A stretch of 61,841 bases of DNA from Trichomonas tenax (lineage: Eukaryota; Parabasalia; Trichomonadida; Trichomonadidae): NCBI GenBank assembly GCA_023091735.1, contig JALKBU010000201.1, forward strand, positions 1-61,841, given 5' to 3'. Both the position numbers and the translations under genes were made by a program. The notes beneath the pieces are model-generated. The model had not been told where the DNA came from. It made no database searches and saw only the letters and a program-made list of their open reading frames with translations. Shown piece after piece: positions 1 to 10,300 of the stretch. How positions within the stretch are numbered: position 1 is the first letter of the stretch; each line of letters starts with the position of its first letter.

Positions 1-1122
1 CTCAGGCCGACCTCGCCCAATAATATTCTAGCAACAATTTAACCATGCATAAATATCGATGTTTTCTTACCAATTACCAGTTAGGTATATGCTCGTTGAT
101 GATAGAGTTGTGGCTCGTCAACAACACCAACCTGGATGTATTGGTTAGACAACAAAGATATTTATGACACTTTTTATAAAGGTGACAATTTGCCCGCGCA
201 AAAAGTGACAGTTTATTCATGAAAAGTGACTTTAAGGTTCTATGTCACTTTTTGGTGTTCACTTTTGTCATAGACTCGTTTCAAATGAATTTAATTAATT
301 TTGGTTTAAAAGCCAAATTGATTTCAACTATCTTTATGCTGCAGTTACTTATTCTGATTTTTAATTATCATTTATCATATTTGATTAAATTTGACAAAGA
401 CTTTAATTTTTTTGACATATCTTTATTAGAATTTTTACGGCGAACTTCGATATATCTCAGGGAACATTAATAACTTTCAGTATAAGTGTCCATCCATGAC
501 TGTATAGATTGAAGCAGAATCACTGTTTGATTATGTTGAATAAATTATCTTTTCGAATCTAATATTAAAAAGGATATTGATAACGATTACAGTAACCACA
601 TACTCGAAAATCAAAAAAAAAATATTAGGACCAAATACCATTTTATTGACTGCAGTTTTGAAATTCAAAATGTATCTCGAGAAGTTATGTTAGCCAAGCA
701 ATGGTAATCAAGTATCTTAATCTTTGGGCTAGTGGCTTGCCAATATTTCAAAGTTATAAAAATAGCAACTGACAATTTTTTTACATATGTGATAATTAAA
801 TGAAATATCGTAACATATATTACATGATAAAAATGTATGTTCACTTCATAGTTTGGGCAAAATTCTATTTTTTATGTAAATTGAATATATTTTCAACAAA
901 AATGAGATCCACGCCTAACAAAATGTATAATAATATTTAGCTCTATGTTGTTGTTGACTATATCATTGTGTTAAAATATTAATATAATCCAATTCAATGA
1001 TAAGAAGCATTTTATTAGCCCGAGAAGGATTTTGTAAAATAAGGTTAAGAGTGTCACCTTTGATGAGATATTAATGTTAATATTCTCCATCTAATTCATG
1101 ATCACAGAAAACTTCATGATTT
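1..1122. other. AT-rich non-coding DNA with a GTGAC-motif cluster
   Basis: I see no convincing gene. The only open frame (219-470) is compositionally ordinary AT-rich sequence with no family signature. Between 164 and 270 the motif AAAAGTGAC or its complement recurs about five times (164-175, 181-188, 200-210, 221-230, 244-253). The same motif sits just upstream of several real starts elsewhere in the window, so this may be an orphan promoter or a gene remnant's 5' end. Confidence 0.5.
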
Positions 1123-2284
1123 ATGATCAATTCTCAGTCTAATAGCCCAGTTTTCTATCAAGTGATGTTTTCCGAATTAGTTCCGCCAGAGTTTACATCA
1201 CTAAATGATGCTGCGAAGTTAATCTGATCAATAGGAAAGACTAATTCAAGTGAAGTATTAGAACAAACAATTAAGAATGTCGAAAATAAAATCATATCAA
1301 TCGATAGAGTGTTTAATTTAATTAGCTGTGTGCAAAGCTCATATATTGAAGTACTATTTCCATTCTTTAAGGATCTTGCAGAACATTTTCATGTTAAAAA
1401 ACAGCAAATTTATATTAGATCTCCATTCCTGAGAGCATATTTGTACTATAATGGCATTATTATCGATTCATCGTCGTCACACGTTACAGAAAAGATGGCT
1501 ATTTCAGTATATCCCGAACGCAACATTCAATACGCAATTCGAAATGATGACATTCGAGCTTCAAGAAATGTGCGATTCAATAGAAGGCATGAACCAAGAC
1601 CAAATCATTCGTCTTGCAAATGTTCCATATCCTTGCGTGTGCGTAACAATGTTATCTGCTTCAGCTTTTTATGGAGCGATCAATTGCTTTAAGTTCATGA
1701 TGGCTAATTTCAACGTCAAGGACACGATGTTCGATTCACAGTTCTTCTTGTGTGCAGTTACTGGAGGAAATCCAGACATCATCAATGTTTGCGATCAGAA
1801 GTCGATCAGGTTCAACAACTCATTGCTTTCATTCGCGATATATTATCATCACGATAATATAGCGGCATGACTGATAGAGAAGTACGATGCAGAAATAAGC
1901 TTCACTACATCACTCACAACTCTGAATCTCCCTTTCTTCTTCTATAAACTTTCCAGCGGAATTGAATCCAAGGACTTAGATTCCAGACACACTGTCCACG
2001 CCGCAGTAATCACTAACTGCACAGATATCCTAAGATACCTCGTCGAAAACAATGCAGATATTAATGCCATTGATAGTCATAATGAGTCACCACTTCATAT
2101 TGCTCTAATTGCGGAGAACTATGAGATTGCTAAATACATTGTTGACCACAGAGGTGATGTACAGCGTGCTAGGCTTTGGATTGATGCGTACTCCAACAGA
2201 AAAAGAGATGAAATCGAGGATGATATGCTTGATTATCTTTTACAGAAATCACCAATCACAACAGAAAATGAGAAAGAAACTTGA
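1123..2284 (+). pseudogene. Broken DUF3447-type ankyrin-repeat gene
   Basis: Translating from the ATG at 1123 gives the N-terminal style of trichomonad DUF3447/ankyrin proteins, but the reading frame is disrupted several times. There is an in-frame TGA at 1225-1227, a frameshift between about 1505 and 1560, an in-frame TGA at 1868-1870, and probably another indel near 2160-2200. After the third break the frame reads clear ankyrin text: HTVHAAVITNCTDILRYL, then NADINAIDSHNESPLHIA and NYEIAKYIVDHRGDV. The last stop is at 2282-2284. The intact relative at 38212-39777 shows what a complete member looks like (521 residues). This family is highly expanded in trichomonads, so a decayed copy is expected. 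Confidence is high that it is an ankyrin relic and moderate on exact ends. Confidence 0.85.
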
Positions 2285-2953
2285 CTCTATCTATGCATAT
2301 ATTTCATGATGGAAGTCCAAAAAGCACCAAATTCATTTTGATAACATAGTTGTTATGGTTAGTGATTTTATTTAAAATTAATGCCATCACTAAATTAATG
2401 AAATGGCAATTAATGGAGTTCATACTCATGGCTTTGGGCAAACAAATACGATGCTAATTTGAATCAAAATTAGTTTATGATTGGGAATGGCAACAAATTC
2501 CGTTATAATTCAAGCATATCCTTGGATTGTTGATCAGTATGATATGCATATCAATTATCATATTGTAAGGAGTCATGAAAATGAGTGCAAACTCGATGAT
2601 GACAATGAAAATACAAAAAATCATGCCGCAACAATTCCATGGCCTCATCAAATAGTTTACTTACATATTCTCTAAGTGAAACACTTTGAAATCGATTTTT
2701 GATTGTTTCCAAAAAAAATCGACAGTTTTAATTTTCTTATCATCTCTATGTCTCTGTTAATCTAAAAACAAAGTTTTTAATTGTCATATTTATGCACCCT
2801 ACTTTTCCCAAGCCACCCCCTGCGCATTTTGTGAGGCCAGCACTGTAAACTATTGAAAATCAAGCCGATCAAAATTTTGCTTTTTTCTTGGTTTTTGATA
2901 CCAAAAGAATATGTGAAATTGAAAAAATTTGATCGGTTTTGACATATCTTTTA
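2285..2953. other. Intergenic region upstream of clathrin
   Basis: About 670 bp of AT-rich DNA. A 64-codon frame at 2481-2675 has no recognisable domain and I do not call it. No TCATTTT initiator lies directly before the clathrin ATG; the last bases before it are a TTTTGACATATCTTTTA stretch that resembles the TGACAT/CTTTT elements near other starts. Confidence 0.4.
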
Positions 2954-5900
2954 ATGTCACAGCAACCAATCTATGTTAACGAGGTCTTCTCGTTTGCCTC
3001 TCAGAACATGGACCCAAAGTTCGCTATCCCATCGAACGCCGCCGTCTCAAAGGACAAGTACCTCTGCGTTCGTGAGGAAAATGGTGCCGACTCACAAGTT
3101 GCCATCATCGACCTTCAGCAGGGTAACCAGGTCACAAGGCACCGCATGAGTGCAGATGCAGCCCTTATGCACCCATCCCGCAATGTCATCGCTCTCCGCG
3201 GCAATAATGCACTCCAAGTCTTCGATCTCAGCACACGCACCCGTCTGAAATCCTTTACAGTCCCAGAGAATATGCCAGTCAGCTACTGGAAGTTCGTTGA
3301 TGAGACAACATTAATGTTTGTTTCTGGTAATGGTGTTTTCCACTGGAGCATCCAGGACAACAGCAACCCAATTCAGGTCTTCCAACTCCTTCCAAACCTT
3401 TCTCAGGCTCAGATCATGGGCTACTCCATTTCCCAGGATAAGAACTGGTTCTGCCTTTCCGGACTCGTCCAGGAGAACGGACAGATCGCAGGTAAGCTCC
3501 AGCTCTACTCCCGCGAGCGTAATGTTTCTCAGGTCATCGATGCTTACAACGGCGTTTTCGCTTCTCTCGGCAACCTCCAGCTCCTCGCTTTCTCTTCCAA
3601 GGCCGGTGTCATGCGCCTCAACATCTTCCCACTTGGCGCTTCCCCAGAAGCTCAGGCTTTCGGAAAGAAGACACAGGATCTCCAGGCTCCACCGGATGCC
3701 GCTGACGATCTCCCACTTTATGTTCTTCACTCACCAAAGTACAACTCCATCTTCATGGTTACACGCGGTGGTCTTTGCTACATGATGGAAATCGAGTCGG
3801 CTCAAGTCTATCTTAACATCCGCATTGCTCAGTCTCCACAGATCCTTGCCTCTGTTACATCCAACGGCGGTATCCTCACACTTGGCAGAGATGGTCGCCT
3901 TCTTAGCATCACAATCAACAACGATGCTATCGTCGACTTCATCTCACAGCGTGCTGGTGCCCAGGTTGCCGCCAAGGTCGCTGCTAACTCTGGCATCCGC
4001 ATGTCCAACGACTTCATCACACAGCAGTTCGACCAGCTCCTCCTTCAAGGCAACTTCCAGGAGGCCGCTCGCGTTGCTGCCACAACACCAGGTGATGCTC
4101 TTCGTGGTGCTGCTACAATCAACAAGCTCCAGCGCCTTCCAACACAGCCAGGAGGCCACCCACCGCTTCTCCAGTACCTCTCATCCCTCATCACACAGAC
4201 AAAGCTTACAGAGGTCGAGTCCATCGAGTTCTGCCGCATGGTCATCAACATGGGCAAAGGCAACCTCATCCAGAACTGGGTCAAGAACGACAATTTAACA
4301 CCATCCGACCAGCTCGGTGATGTCGTCAAGCCAGCTGATACAGTCACAGCTATCGCCATCTACCTCCGTGCTAACGTTCCTGCCAAGGTTTGCGCTTCCT
4401 TCGCTGAAATGGGTGCCTTCGACAAGATTGCCCAGTACTGCCAGCAGTACAACTACCAGGCTGATTGGCTCCAGATCGTTACACTCATCGCCCGTTCCAA
4501 CCCAGAGGGACTTGGCCAGCTTCTTAACTTCATCGCTAACAACGGTCAGCCACTCGTTAACGCCATGCAGGTGGTCACAATCCTTCAGCAATTTCAGCTC
4601 TTCAACGCTGCCGCCTCCTTCCTTGTTTCCGTTCTTCCACAGGATCGTGAGGAAGACTCTGATCTCCAGACACTCCTCTTCGAGATCACACTCACAAACA
4701 TTCCACGCGTTGCCGAGGAACTCTTCGCCAAGGAATGTTACACATTCTATGACCGACAGAAGGTTGCTAACCTTTGCGAGCGTGCAGGCAACTTCCAGCG
4801 CGCCCTCGAGCACTACACAGATCTCCCATCCATCAAGCGCTGCATTGTTAACACATCCAACATCAACCCAGACTTCCTTGTCCAGTACTTCGCTACAATG
4901 GATCCACAGTGGATCCTCGAGTGCCTTAAGGAGCTCTTGACAAACAACCAGCAGGCTAACATCCAGCTTGTCGTCAAGGTCGCTGGCACATACTACGACA
5001 AGCTCGGCATCGACACACTCCTTAACCTCTTCAACAAGACAAAGGCTACAGGCGCTGTCTACTACTTCCTTGCTCAGGTCGTTACAACATGTACAGACCC
5101 AGATATCCACTTCCGCTACATCGAGTCCGCTACAAAGCTTCAGGACTACACAGAAGTCGAGCGTATGTGCAGAGAGTCACAGTACCTCCAGCCAGAGCGA
5201 GTCCGTGACTTCCTCATGCAGGCTGATATCCCAGACCGCGTCCCACTCATCGTTCTTTGTAACAGATTCGAGTTCGCAGAGGACCTCACAAAGTTCCTCT
5301 ACAAGAAGAATGCTTCCCGCGAACTTGAAATCTATGTCCAGAAGTTTAACCCAGCCATGGCTGGCCGTGTCATCGGTGCACTCATCGATATCGAGGCTCC
5401 ACAGGAGTACATCGTCAAGCTCATCAATCTTGTCCAGCACACAGCTCCAATGGAAGAACTCATCAAGGAGACAATGAAGCGCGAGAGACTGAGACTCCTT
5501 CAACAGATCCTCGAGTCTCGTGCTGCTTCTGGCTCTGTTGATCCAGCTACAAACAACGGTATTGTTCTCTTGGCTTACAACATGGGTCGCAACCCAGAGC
5601 GTGCTCTCCGTGAGAACCAGTACTACGAACCACGCTTCGTCGGTGAGATCCTTGCCAAGCGTGATGCTCACCTCGCTTGCATTGCTTACGCTCGTGGCCA
5701 GTGCGACGATGAACTCATCGAGCTCACAAACACACACCAGCTTTACAAGGAGCAGGCTCGCTACCTCGTCAACAGACAAGATGCCGACCTTTGGGCTCGC
5801 GTCCTCAACCCAGAGAACACACACATGAAGCTCGTCGTCGATGCTGTCATCTCAACAGCTCTTCCAGAGTGCGAGGATCCAGACAAGGTCTCCATGACAG

Positions 5901-8026
5901 TCAAGGCTTTCATGGCCGCTGATATCCCAGCTCAGCTCCTCGGCCTTCTCGAGAAGGTTGTTATGGAGTCTCCACAGTTCAAGGAGAACGTTTCCCTCCA
6001 GAACCTCCTCATCCTCACAGCTGCTCAGTCCGACACAACACGCGTCATGAACTACGTCCAGCGCCTCAACCACTACACATGGGAGAAGATCGCTGAGAAG
6101 CTCATCGACTACCAGCTCTACGATGAAACAATTGCTGTCTACAAGAAGTACGAACAGCCAGTTCTTGCCGTCAAGGTCATGCTCGATCACAAGCAGGATC
6201 TCCAGGGCGCTGCTGACTGGGCTGCCCACTGCGATGATCCAAACGTTTGGGCCGAAGTCGCTCGTGCTCAGCTCCAGGTTGGCGAGATTGTCAACGCAAT
6301 CGAGTCCTTCATCAAGTCCAAGGACACCAAGGAGTACGCAGCTGTTATCGAGGCTGCAGAATCTGCTGATGAGTACAAGTCCCTTGTTGGCTACCTTCAG
6401 CTTGCTCGCCAGAACCAGATCGGTGATCCAATCATCGAGACAGAGCTCCTCTTCGCCTACGCCAAGGTTGACATGCTTGGTGAGCTCGAGGAACTTGTTT
6501 CATCTCCAAACTCTGCTCGCACAAAGGAGATTGCTGACCGCTGCTTCGACCAGCAGCTCTTCAAGGCCGCTAAGATCCTTTACTCTGCTGTCAAGGATTA
6601 CGCTCGCCTTGCCGAGACACTCATCGAGTTGAAAGAGCTCGGTGCTGCTATCGATGCTGCCCGCAAGGCTCAGTCCACGAAGTCATGGAAGGCTGTTCTC
6701 CGCGCTTGCATCGAGATCGATGACTTCAAGCTTGCTCAAGTCGCTGGCCTCCAGATCGTTATCGAAGCAGATCAACTTGGCGATGTCATCAAGCTCTACG
6801 AAGATGGTGGCTACTTCTCACAGATCGTTGCCCTCCTCGAGGCCGCTCTTGGTCTAGAGCGTGCCCATGGTGGTATCTTCACAGAACTTGCCGTCCTTTA
6901 CGCCAAGCACCAGCCAGAGAAGTGCATGGATCACCTCAAGCAGTTCCACACACGCATTGCCCTCTTCAAGGTCATCAAGACACTCCAGGCCATGCACATG
7001 TGGAAGGAGCTCATCTTCGCTTACGACAAGTACAGCGAGTTCGATAACGCCGTCCTCACAATCATCGAGCACCCAACAACATGGACACACAACTACTTCA
7101 AGGAGCTCGTTAACCAGGTTTCCAACGCTGATATCCTCTACCGCTCTCTTAACTTCTACTTAACAGTTTCTCCAATGGATATCCCAGACCTTCTTGGCAC
7201 AATCGGTCCAAAGATTGACTCCACACGCCTTGTCGAGATGTTCCGCCGCTCCAACAACCTTCAGCTCATCAAGAGCTACCTTGCATCCATCCAGTCCACA
7301 AACGTCCAGGCTGTCAACGAGGCCCTCAACCACATGTACATCGAGGATGGCGACTACGAAGCCCTCAGACAGTCCATTGATTCCTTCACACTCTTCGAGC
7401 AGATCACACTTGCTCGCGAGCTTGAGCACCACGAGTGCCTTGAGTTCCGCCGCATCTCATCCTACATCTTCCGCAAGAACCAGCGCTGGAACGAGTCCAT
7501 TAACATCTCCAAGAAGGACGAATTCTACCGCGATGCTATTGAGACAGCTGCTCAGTCCAAGGACTCCAAGCTCACAGAGGAACTCCTCAAGTTCTTCCTC
7601 GAGAAGAAGCTCTTCGAGTGCTTCGCTGCTGCTACATACGTTTGCTACGATCTCCTTTCATCTGATGTTATCCTTGAGTTCGCATGGCGCAACGACTGCA
7701 TAGACTTCGCTATGCCATTCCTCATCCAGTCTATGAGAGACCAGAACACTGCCATCGCCAAGCTTCAGGCTGATGTCCAGGCTCTCTCGGGCACAGTTGA
7801 GGAAACAAAGACAGTTGCTGCCACAGCTGCTGCTACAGCCTCTGCTGCTCCACCAGTCTTCGACGGCGGATTCCCAACAGACCAGGGCGGCTTCGCTCAG
7901 TCTTCTGATCCATTCGCCCAGGCCGGCGCTGCATCATTCGCTGCTCCACAGTTCCAGCAGGACGGATTCGCTGCCTCCCAGGGTGGCTTCCAGGGATTCA
8001 ACCCACAGTTTCAGGGTGGTTTCTAA
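2954..8026 (+). CDS. Clathrin heavy chain
   Basis: Encodes about 1690 residues, the usual length for clathrin heavy chain, the leg of the triskelion that coats vesicles at the plasma membrane, endosomes and trans-Golgi. The N-terminal seven-bladed propeller runs over roughly residues 1-330 (starting QPIYVNEVF, with MDPKFAIPSNAAVSKDKYL), followed by the linker and seven alpha-helical CHC repeats to about 1570. The ATG at 2954 gives the canonical N-terminus; the frame is open upstream to a TTG at 2939 but there is no earlier ATG. The C-terminal tail is rich in Gln, Ala, Phe and GGF repeats and contains a DPF tripeptide; I do not see the QLMLT-type Hsc70 site known from metazoan chains. Codons are strongly C-ending, which creates many long shadow frames. 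Complete and apparently intact. Confidence 0.98.
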   Translation: MSQQPIYVNEVFSFASQNMDPKFAIPSNAAVSKDKYLCVREENGADSQVAIIDLQQGNQVTRHRMSADAALMHPSRNVIALRGNNALQVFDLSTRTRLKSFTVPENMPVSYWKFVDETTLMFVSGNGVFHWSIQDNSNPIQVFQLLPNLSQAQIMGYSISQDKNWFCLSGLVQENGQIAGKLQLYSRERNVSQVIDAYNGVFASLGNLQLLAFSSKAGVMRLNIFPLGASPEAQAFGKKTQDLQAPPDAADDLPLYVLHSPKYNSIFMVTRGGLCYMMEIESAQVYLNIRIAQSPQILASVTSNGGILTLGRDGRLLSITINNDAIVDFISQRAGAQVAAKVAANSGIRMSNDFITQQFDQLLLQGNFQEAARVAATTPGDALRGAATINKLQRLPTQPGGHPPLLQYLSSLITQTKLTEVESIEFCRMVINMGKGNLIQNWVKNDNLTPSDQLGDVVKPADTVTAIAIYLRANVPAKVCASFAEMGAFDKIAQYCQQYNYQADWLQIVTLIARSNPEGLGQLLNFIANNGQPLVNAMQVVTILQQFQLFNAAASFLVSVLPQDREEDSDLQTLLFEITLTNIPRVAEELFAKECYTFYDRQKVANLCERAGNFQRALEHYTDLPSIKRCIVNTSNINPDFLVQYFATMDPQWILECLKELLTNNQQANIQLVVKVAGTYYDKLGIDTLLNLFNKTKATGAVYYFLAQVVTTCTDPDIHFRYIESATKLQDYTEVERMCRESQYLQPERVRDFLMQADIPDRVPLIVLCNRFEFAEDLTKFLYKKNASRELEIYVQKFNPAMAGRVIGALIDIEAPQEYIVKLINLVQHTAPMEELIKETMKRERLRLLQQILESRAASGSVDPATNNGIVLLAYNMGRNPERALRENQYYEPRFVGEILAKRDAHLACIAYARGQCDDELIELTNTHQLYKEQARYLVNRQDADLWARVLNPENTHMKLVVDAVISTALPECEDPDKVSMTVKAFMAADIPAQLLGLLEKVVMESPQFKENVSLQNLLILTAAQSDTTRVMNYVQRLNHYTWEKIAEKLIDYQLYDETIAVYKKYEQPVLAVKVMLDHKQDLQGAADWAAHCDDPNVWAEVARAQLQVGEIVNAIESFIKSKDTKEYAAVIEAAESADEYKSLVGYLQLARQNQIGDPIIETELLFAYAKVDMLGELEELVSSPNSARTKEIADRCFDQQLFKAAKILYSAVKDYARLAETLIELKELGAAIDAARKAQSTKSWKAVLRACIEIDDFKLAQVAGLQIVIEADQLGDVIKLYEDGGYFSQIVALLEAALGLERAHGGIFTELAVLYAKHQPEKCMDHLKQFHTRIALFKVIKTLQAMHMWKELIFAYDKYSEFDNAVLTIIEHPTTWTHNYFKELVNQVSNADILYRSLNFYLTVSPMDIPDLLGTIGPKIDSTRLVEMFRRSNNLQLIKSYLASIQSTNVQAVNEALNHMYIEDGDYEALRQSIDSFTLFEQITLARELEHHECLEFRRISSYIFRKNQRWNESINISKKDEFYRDAIETAAQSKDSKLTEELLKFFLEKKLFECFAAATYVCYDLLSSDVILEFAWRNDCIDFAMPFLIQSMRDQNTAIAKLQADVQALSGTVEETKTVAATAAATASAAPPVFDGGFPTDQGGFAQSSDPFAQAGAASFAAPQFQQDGFAASQGGFQGFNPQFQGGF

Positions 8027-8086
8027 GTAAATAATTCTTAATTTCTTATCTTTTTCTATTTTTCTTTCCATAGAAAACAAAAGATT

Positions 8087-8097
8087 TGACATGTAAA
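8087..8097 (+). promoter_or_regulatory. TGACATGTAAA element upstream of the membrane-protein gene
   Basis: The sequence TTGACATGTAAAG lies about 55 bp before the ATG at 8149. Near-identical or complementary copies with the palindromic core ACATGT or the variant CATGACA occur 5' of other genes in this window (about 10319, 14250, 17056, 24907, 38162, 42805 and 42826). A role as an upstream control element is inferred from position only. Confidence 0.4.
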
Positions 8098-8148
8098 GTG
8101 GAAAATAAGAGAGAATTCTATGGCTGTGTAAAGTTTACATTATTAAAA

Positions 8149-9123
8149 ATGTTTCTTTTCTTTCATTTCGCGATTAGCAAGATTATCATCGATAAAGGGT
8201 ACCAGGAAATCATCGTCAACAAGTACGGAGAGGTTATACAGCTCCCAGAATCACAAAATTCATACTTTTTCATATTTGATTTACCAAAAGAGCGTTCAAT
8301 CAATCTAAATATCATTTCTTCCACTGGTGAAAGCAATAGCATCCATAATTTTAATTTCCCAGGCCTCTTTATTGAAGGAGATACCGTTGAAATATCGCAA
8401 CCAAACAACCCAATGGAATTCATTATTCGCATATGGTCCGTTCCAAAGGAGGTCTGTGAAAGATCCGCTATTTTGTACCATTCTCTCGATTCAATTCATT
8501 TTCAGATCGGAATTGATCTTCCTTATAATATTCCTTTCTGTTTGTTTAGCCTCTCTGCAAACAAGACAACGATATACGCAAATACAATTCCAAAGGATAC
8601 TCAAGTATTTATTTATGATGATTCACAAATTATCAGAGATAAATCATTCTCATGCGGCGTGACATGCACATACTCAAGCAGTAAGAACTATTTCGTCAAC
8701 ATTATACCTCCATCACACGGACACGCAGAACTTGATTATTATTTCATAGGAAACATGCATCCGCTCTCAGACTCAACGTGCACAGCGGCTTTTGTTCCAT
8801 ACGCAGGTGCCACTGATAAGGGACTGCATTATTCACTTGCTGGAGCAGAACCAAAAGACATCGAATGCGGTTCTAAAGCGAGAAATACAAACAGTCCTCT
8901 CATATTTGTTATTGTCGGAATAGCCATTTTCGGTGTTGTTGTTGCCCTTGTACTGACATTCTTGGTATCACGCTCCGTTGTCAAACTAAAAGATGACGAA
9001 GGCTTCCTTATCGAGAAACTTGATGATAATAACATAGAAATGATGAAACTCGATATGGATGAATCTCCATCTTCTACAAGAAAGCCTGTTAATATCGCGG
9101 ATATTCCAAAGTTCGTTGAGTAA
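8149..9123 (+). CDS. Type I membrane protein with signal peptide (uncharacterised)
   Basis: About 324 residues from the ATG at 8149; the open frame extends upstream only to a TTG. The first residues (MFLFFHFAISKIII) form a hydrophobic signal-peptide-like segment. Residues about 20-245 are a mixed beta-rich ectodomain with several cysteines (CERS, CGVTC, STC, IECG) and a few N-x-S/T sites. Residues about 250-276 form a strong transmembrane helix, followed by a basic residue and an acidic cytoplasmic tail of about 48 residues (DDNNIEMMKLDMDESPSS). The topology suggests a surface or vesicle receptor-like protein of trichomonads, but I do not recognise a family. It starts 123 bp after the clathrin stop; no functional link is implied. 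Confidence 0.8.
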   Translation: MFLFFHFAISKIIIDKGYQEIIVNKYGEVIQLPESQNSYFFIFDLPKERSINLNIISSTGESNSIHNFNFPGLFIEGDTVEISQPNNPMEFIIRIWSVPKEVCERSAILYHSLDSIHFQIGIDLPYNIPFCLFSLSANKTTIYANTIPKDTQVFIYDDSQIIRDKSFSCGVTCTYSSSKNYFVNIIPPSHGHAELDYYFIGNMHPLSDSTCTAAFVPYAGATDKGLHYSLAGAEPKDIECGSKARNTNSPLIFVIVGIAIFGVVVALVLTFLVSRSVVKLKDDEGFLIEKLDDNNIEMMKLDMDESPSSTRKPVNIADIPKFVE

Positions 9124-9181
9124 CTTCGTTATAATGTAAATAATTTCATAAAGGTTCTATACAAAATATGTTTGTATTCAT

Positions 9182-10300
9182 TTACAAATAAACATAAATA
9201 AAATATGAAACAAGTAATATAATTAAAGAAGGAAGAGCTGTCTTCCACTTGGATTCATACGAGCTGAGTACAAGCTTGCATGTTTTTGAGCACATTTGGA
9301 CTTCCTCGTCCGGAGGTGGAAATTCAACCCTCCACAAACTTCTAGGAAGCTCCATTTTTGTTTCTTCTGTGAATTTTATTGTTCTTGAAAGAAGAAGTTT
9401 GTTAATTCTAATCAATTGGCGCAACAACGGCTTGAGCTGCGTCGTTGTGATGCCTTTCCTTTCCATGTCAACGAGGAGATTGTTTGAAGCAGCGACGCAG
9501 TATGGATGGAGAGACATCCACGTCGAAATGCATGACGGAGAATGCGAGTGATGGCCGAGGATTTCTTCTAATATCCTGAAGGCTGCTTTGCGCCCTTTGC
9601 GGTTCTCCATGGCGCAATATGGGAGCATTCTTCTGAAGAATAAGTGTGAAGCATTACTCTCAGCAACGTGAGGATTTAATCGCGGCAAAATGAACTCTGC
9701 GAGATATTTGATATCGACTGGAGCATTTCCAAAGGCAAATGCAAATATTGTCTCGTATTTGTCACTGTATAAAGGCGGAATTTCGATGCTGGACCATTTG
9801 TGGCAAATTAAATCTAATAATAAAACGATACCTTGCAATTTAACTCCGTCTTTGTAATAGCCAGGGACCATTAGTTTGTCATTCCATAGTGCTGCGACTG
9901 CTTGCACGTCTCTTTCGATTGCTTGTCCTAAACACCACAAATAGACGAAAAAATTCGTTGTTTCTTGAATGGTGCTGAGAAGTTTCGCGTTATTTTGGAG
10001 CGCAAGTGATAAAATGAAGAAATTGTCGATATTTGAAAAATCTAAGTGGTCAATCATCGTTAGAAGCGAATAAGCGCGTGCTTCAAATTCATTTGACTTG
10101 GTTAGAAGCTTTCCTTCAAACAGATCATCGACACCGAGAAGATTTAGCGGGAAATTGATAAAATTTGTGAAAGAATCAACATAATCGGACTCAATGTTCG
10201 TCTCGTTGGGGACAAACTGCTGCTGCCAATTCGTGTCCGGCTTTGCGTCTTTGTAGAGATTGGAAACGACGGCAATCCACGTATCAATATCTTCAGTCAT
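9182..10300 (-). CDS. Alpha-helical tail-anchored protein (uncharacterised)
   Basis: 372 residues from the ATG at 10298-10300. The body looks all-helical (HEAT/ARM-like texture: LLLDLICHKW, FILPRLNPHV, RILEEILGHH), with no catalytic motif that I recognise. The last about 18 residues (ALPSLIILLVSYFIYVYL) form a single hydrophobic helix with almost nothing after it, the arrangement of a tail-anchored protein inserted post-translationally in the ER or another membrane. Convergent with the preceding gene, with stops only 58 bp apart. A CATGACA element lies about 20 bp upstream of the ATG. Function unknown; the soluble part faces the cytosol if the anchor is real. Confidence 0.8.
   Translation of the reverse strand: MTEDIDTWIAVVSNLYKDAKPDTNWQQQFVPNETNIESDYVDSFTNFINFPLNLLGVDDLFEGKLLTKSNEFEARAYSLLTMIDHLDFSNIDNFFILSLALQNNAKLLSTIQETTNFFVYLWCLGQAIERDVQAVAALWNDKLMVPGYYKDGVKLQGIVLLLDLICHKWSSIEIPPLYSDKYETIFAFAFGNAPVDIKYLAEFILPRLNPHVAESNASHLFFRRMLPYCAMENRKGRKAAFRILEEILGHHSHSPSCISTWMSLHPYCVAASNNLLVDMERKGITTTQLKPLLRQLIRINKLLLSRTIKFTEETKMELPRSLWRVEFPPPDEEVQMCSKTCKLVLSSYESKWKTALPSLIILLVSYFIYVYL

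Noticed and set aside
219..470. 83-codon ORF near the left edge
   Set aside because: Only AT-rich hydrophobic translation, with no start context and no domain.
3311..8030. Many long open frames on both strands inside the clathrin gene
   Set aside because: They are shadows created by its C-ending codon bias; none shows a family signature and the clathrin frame explains the composition.
8086..8148. N-terminal extensions that begin at TTG or GTG (also before clathrin, alpha-COP, cyclin, 24918 and 32683)
   Set aside because: These codons lie in promoter-like words such as TTGACATGTAAA, and an in-frame ATG downstream gives the expected protein start.
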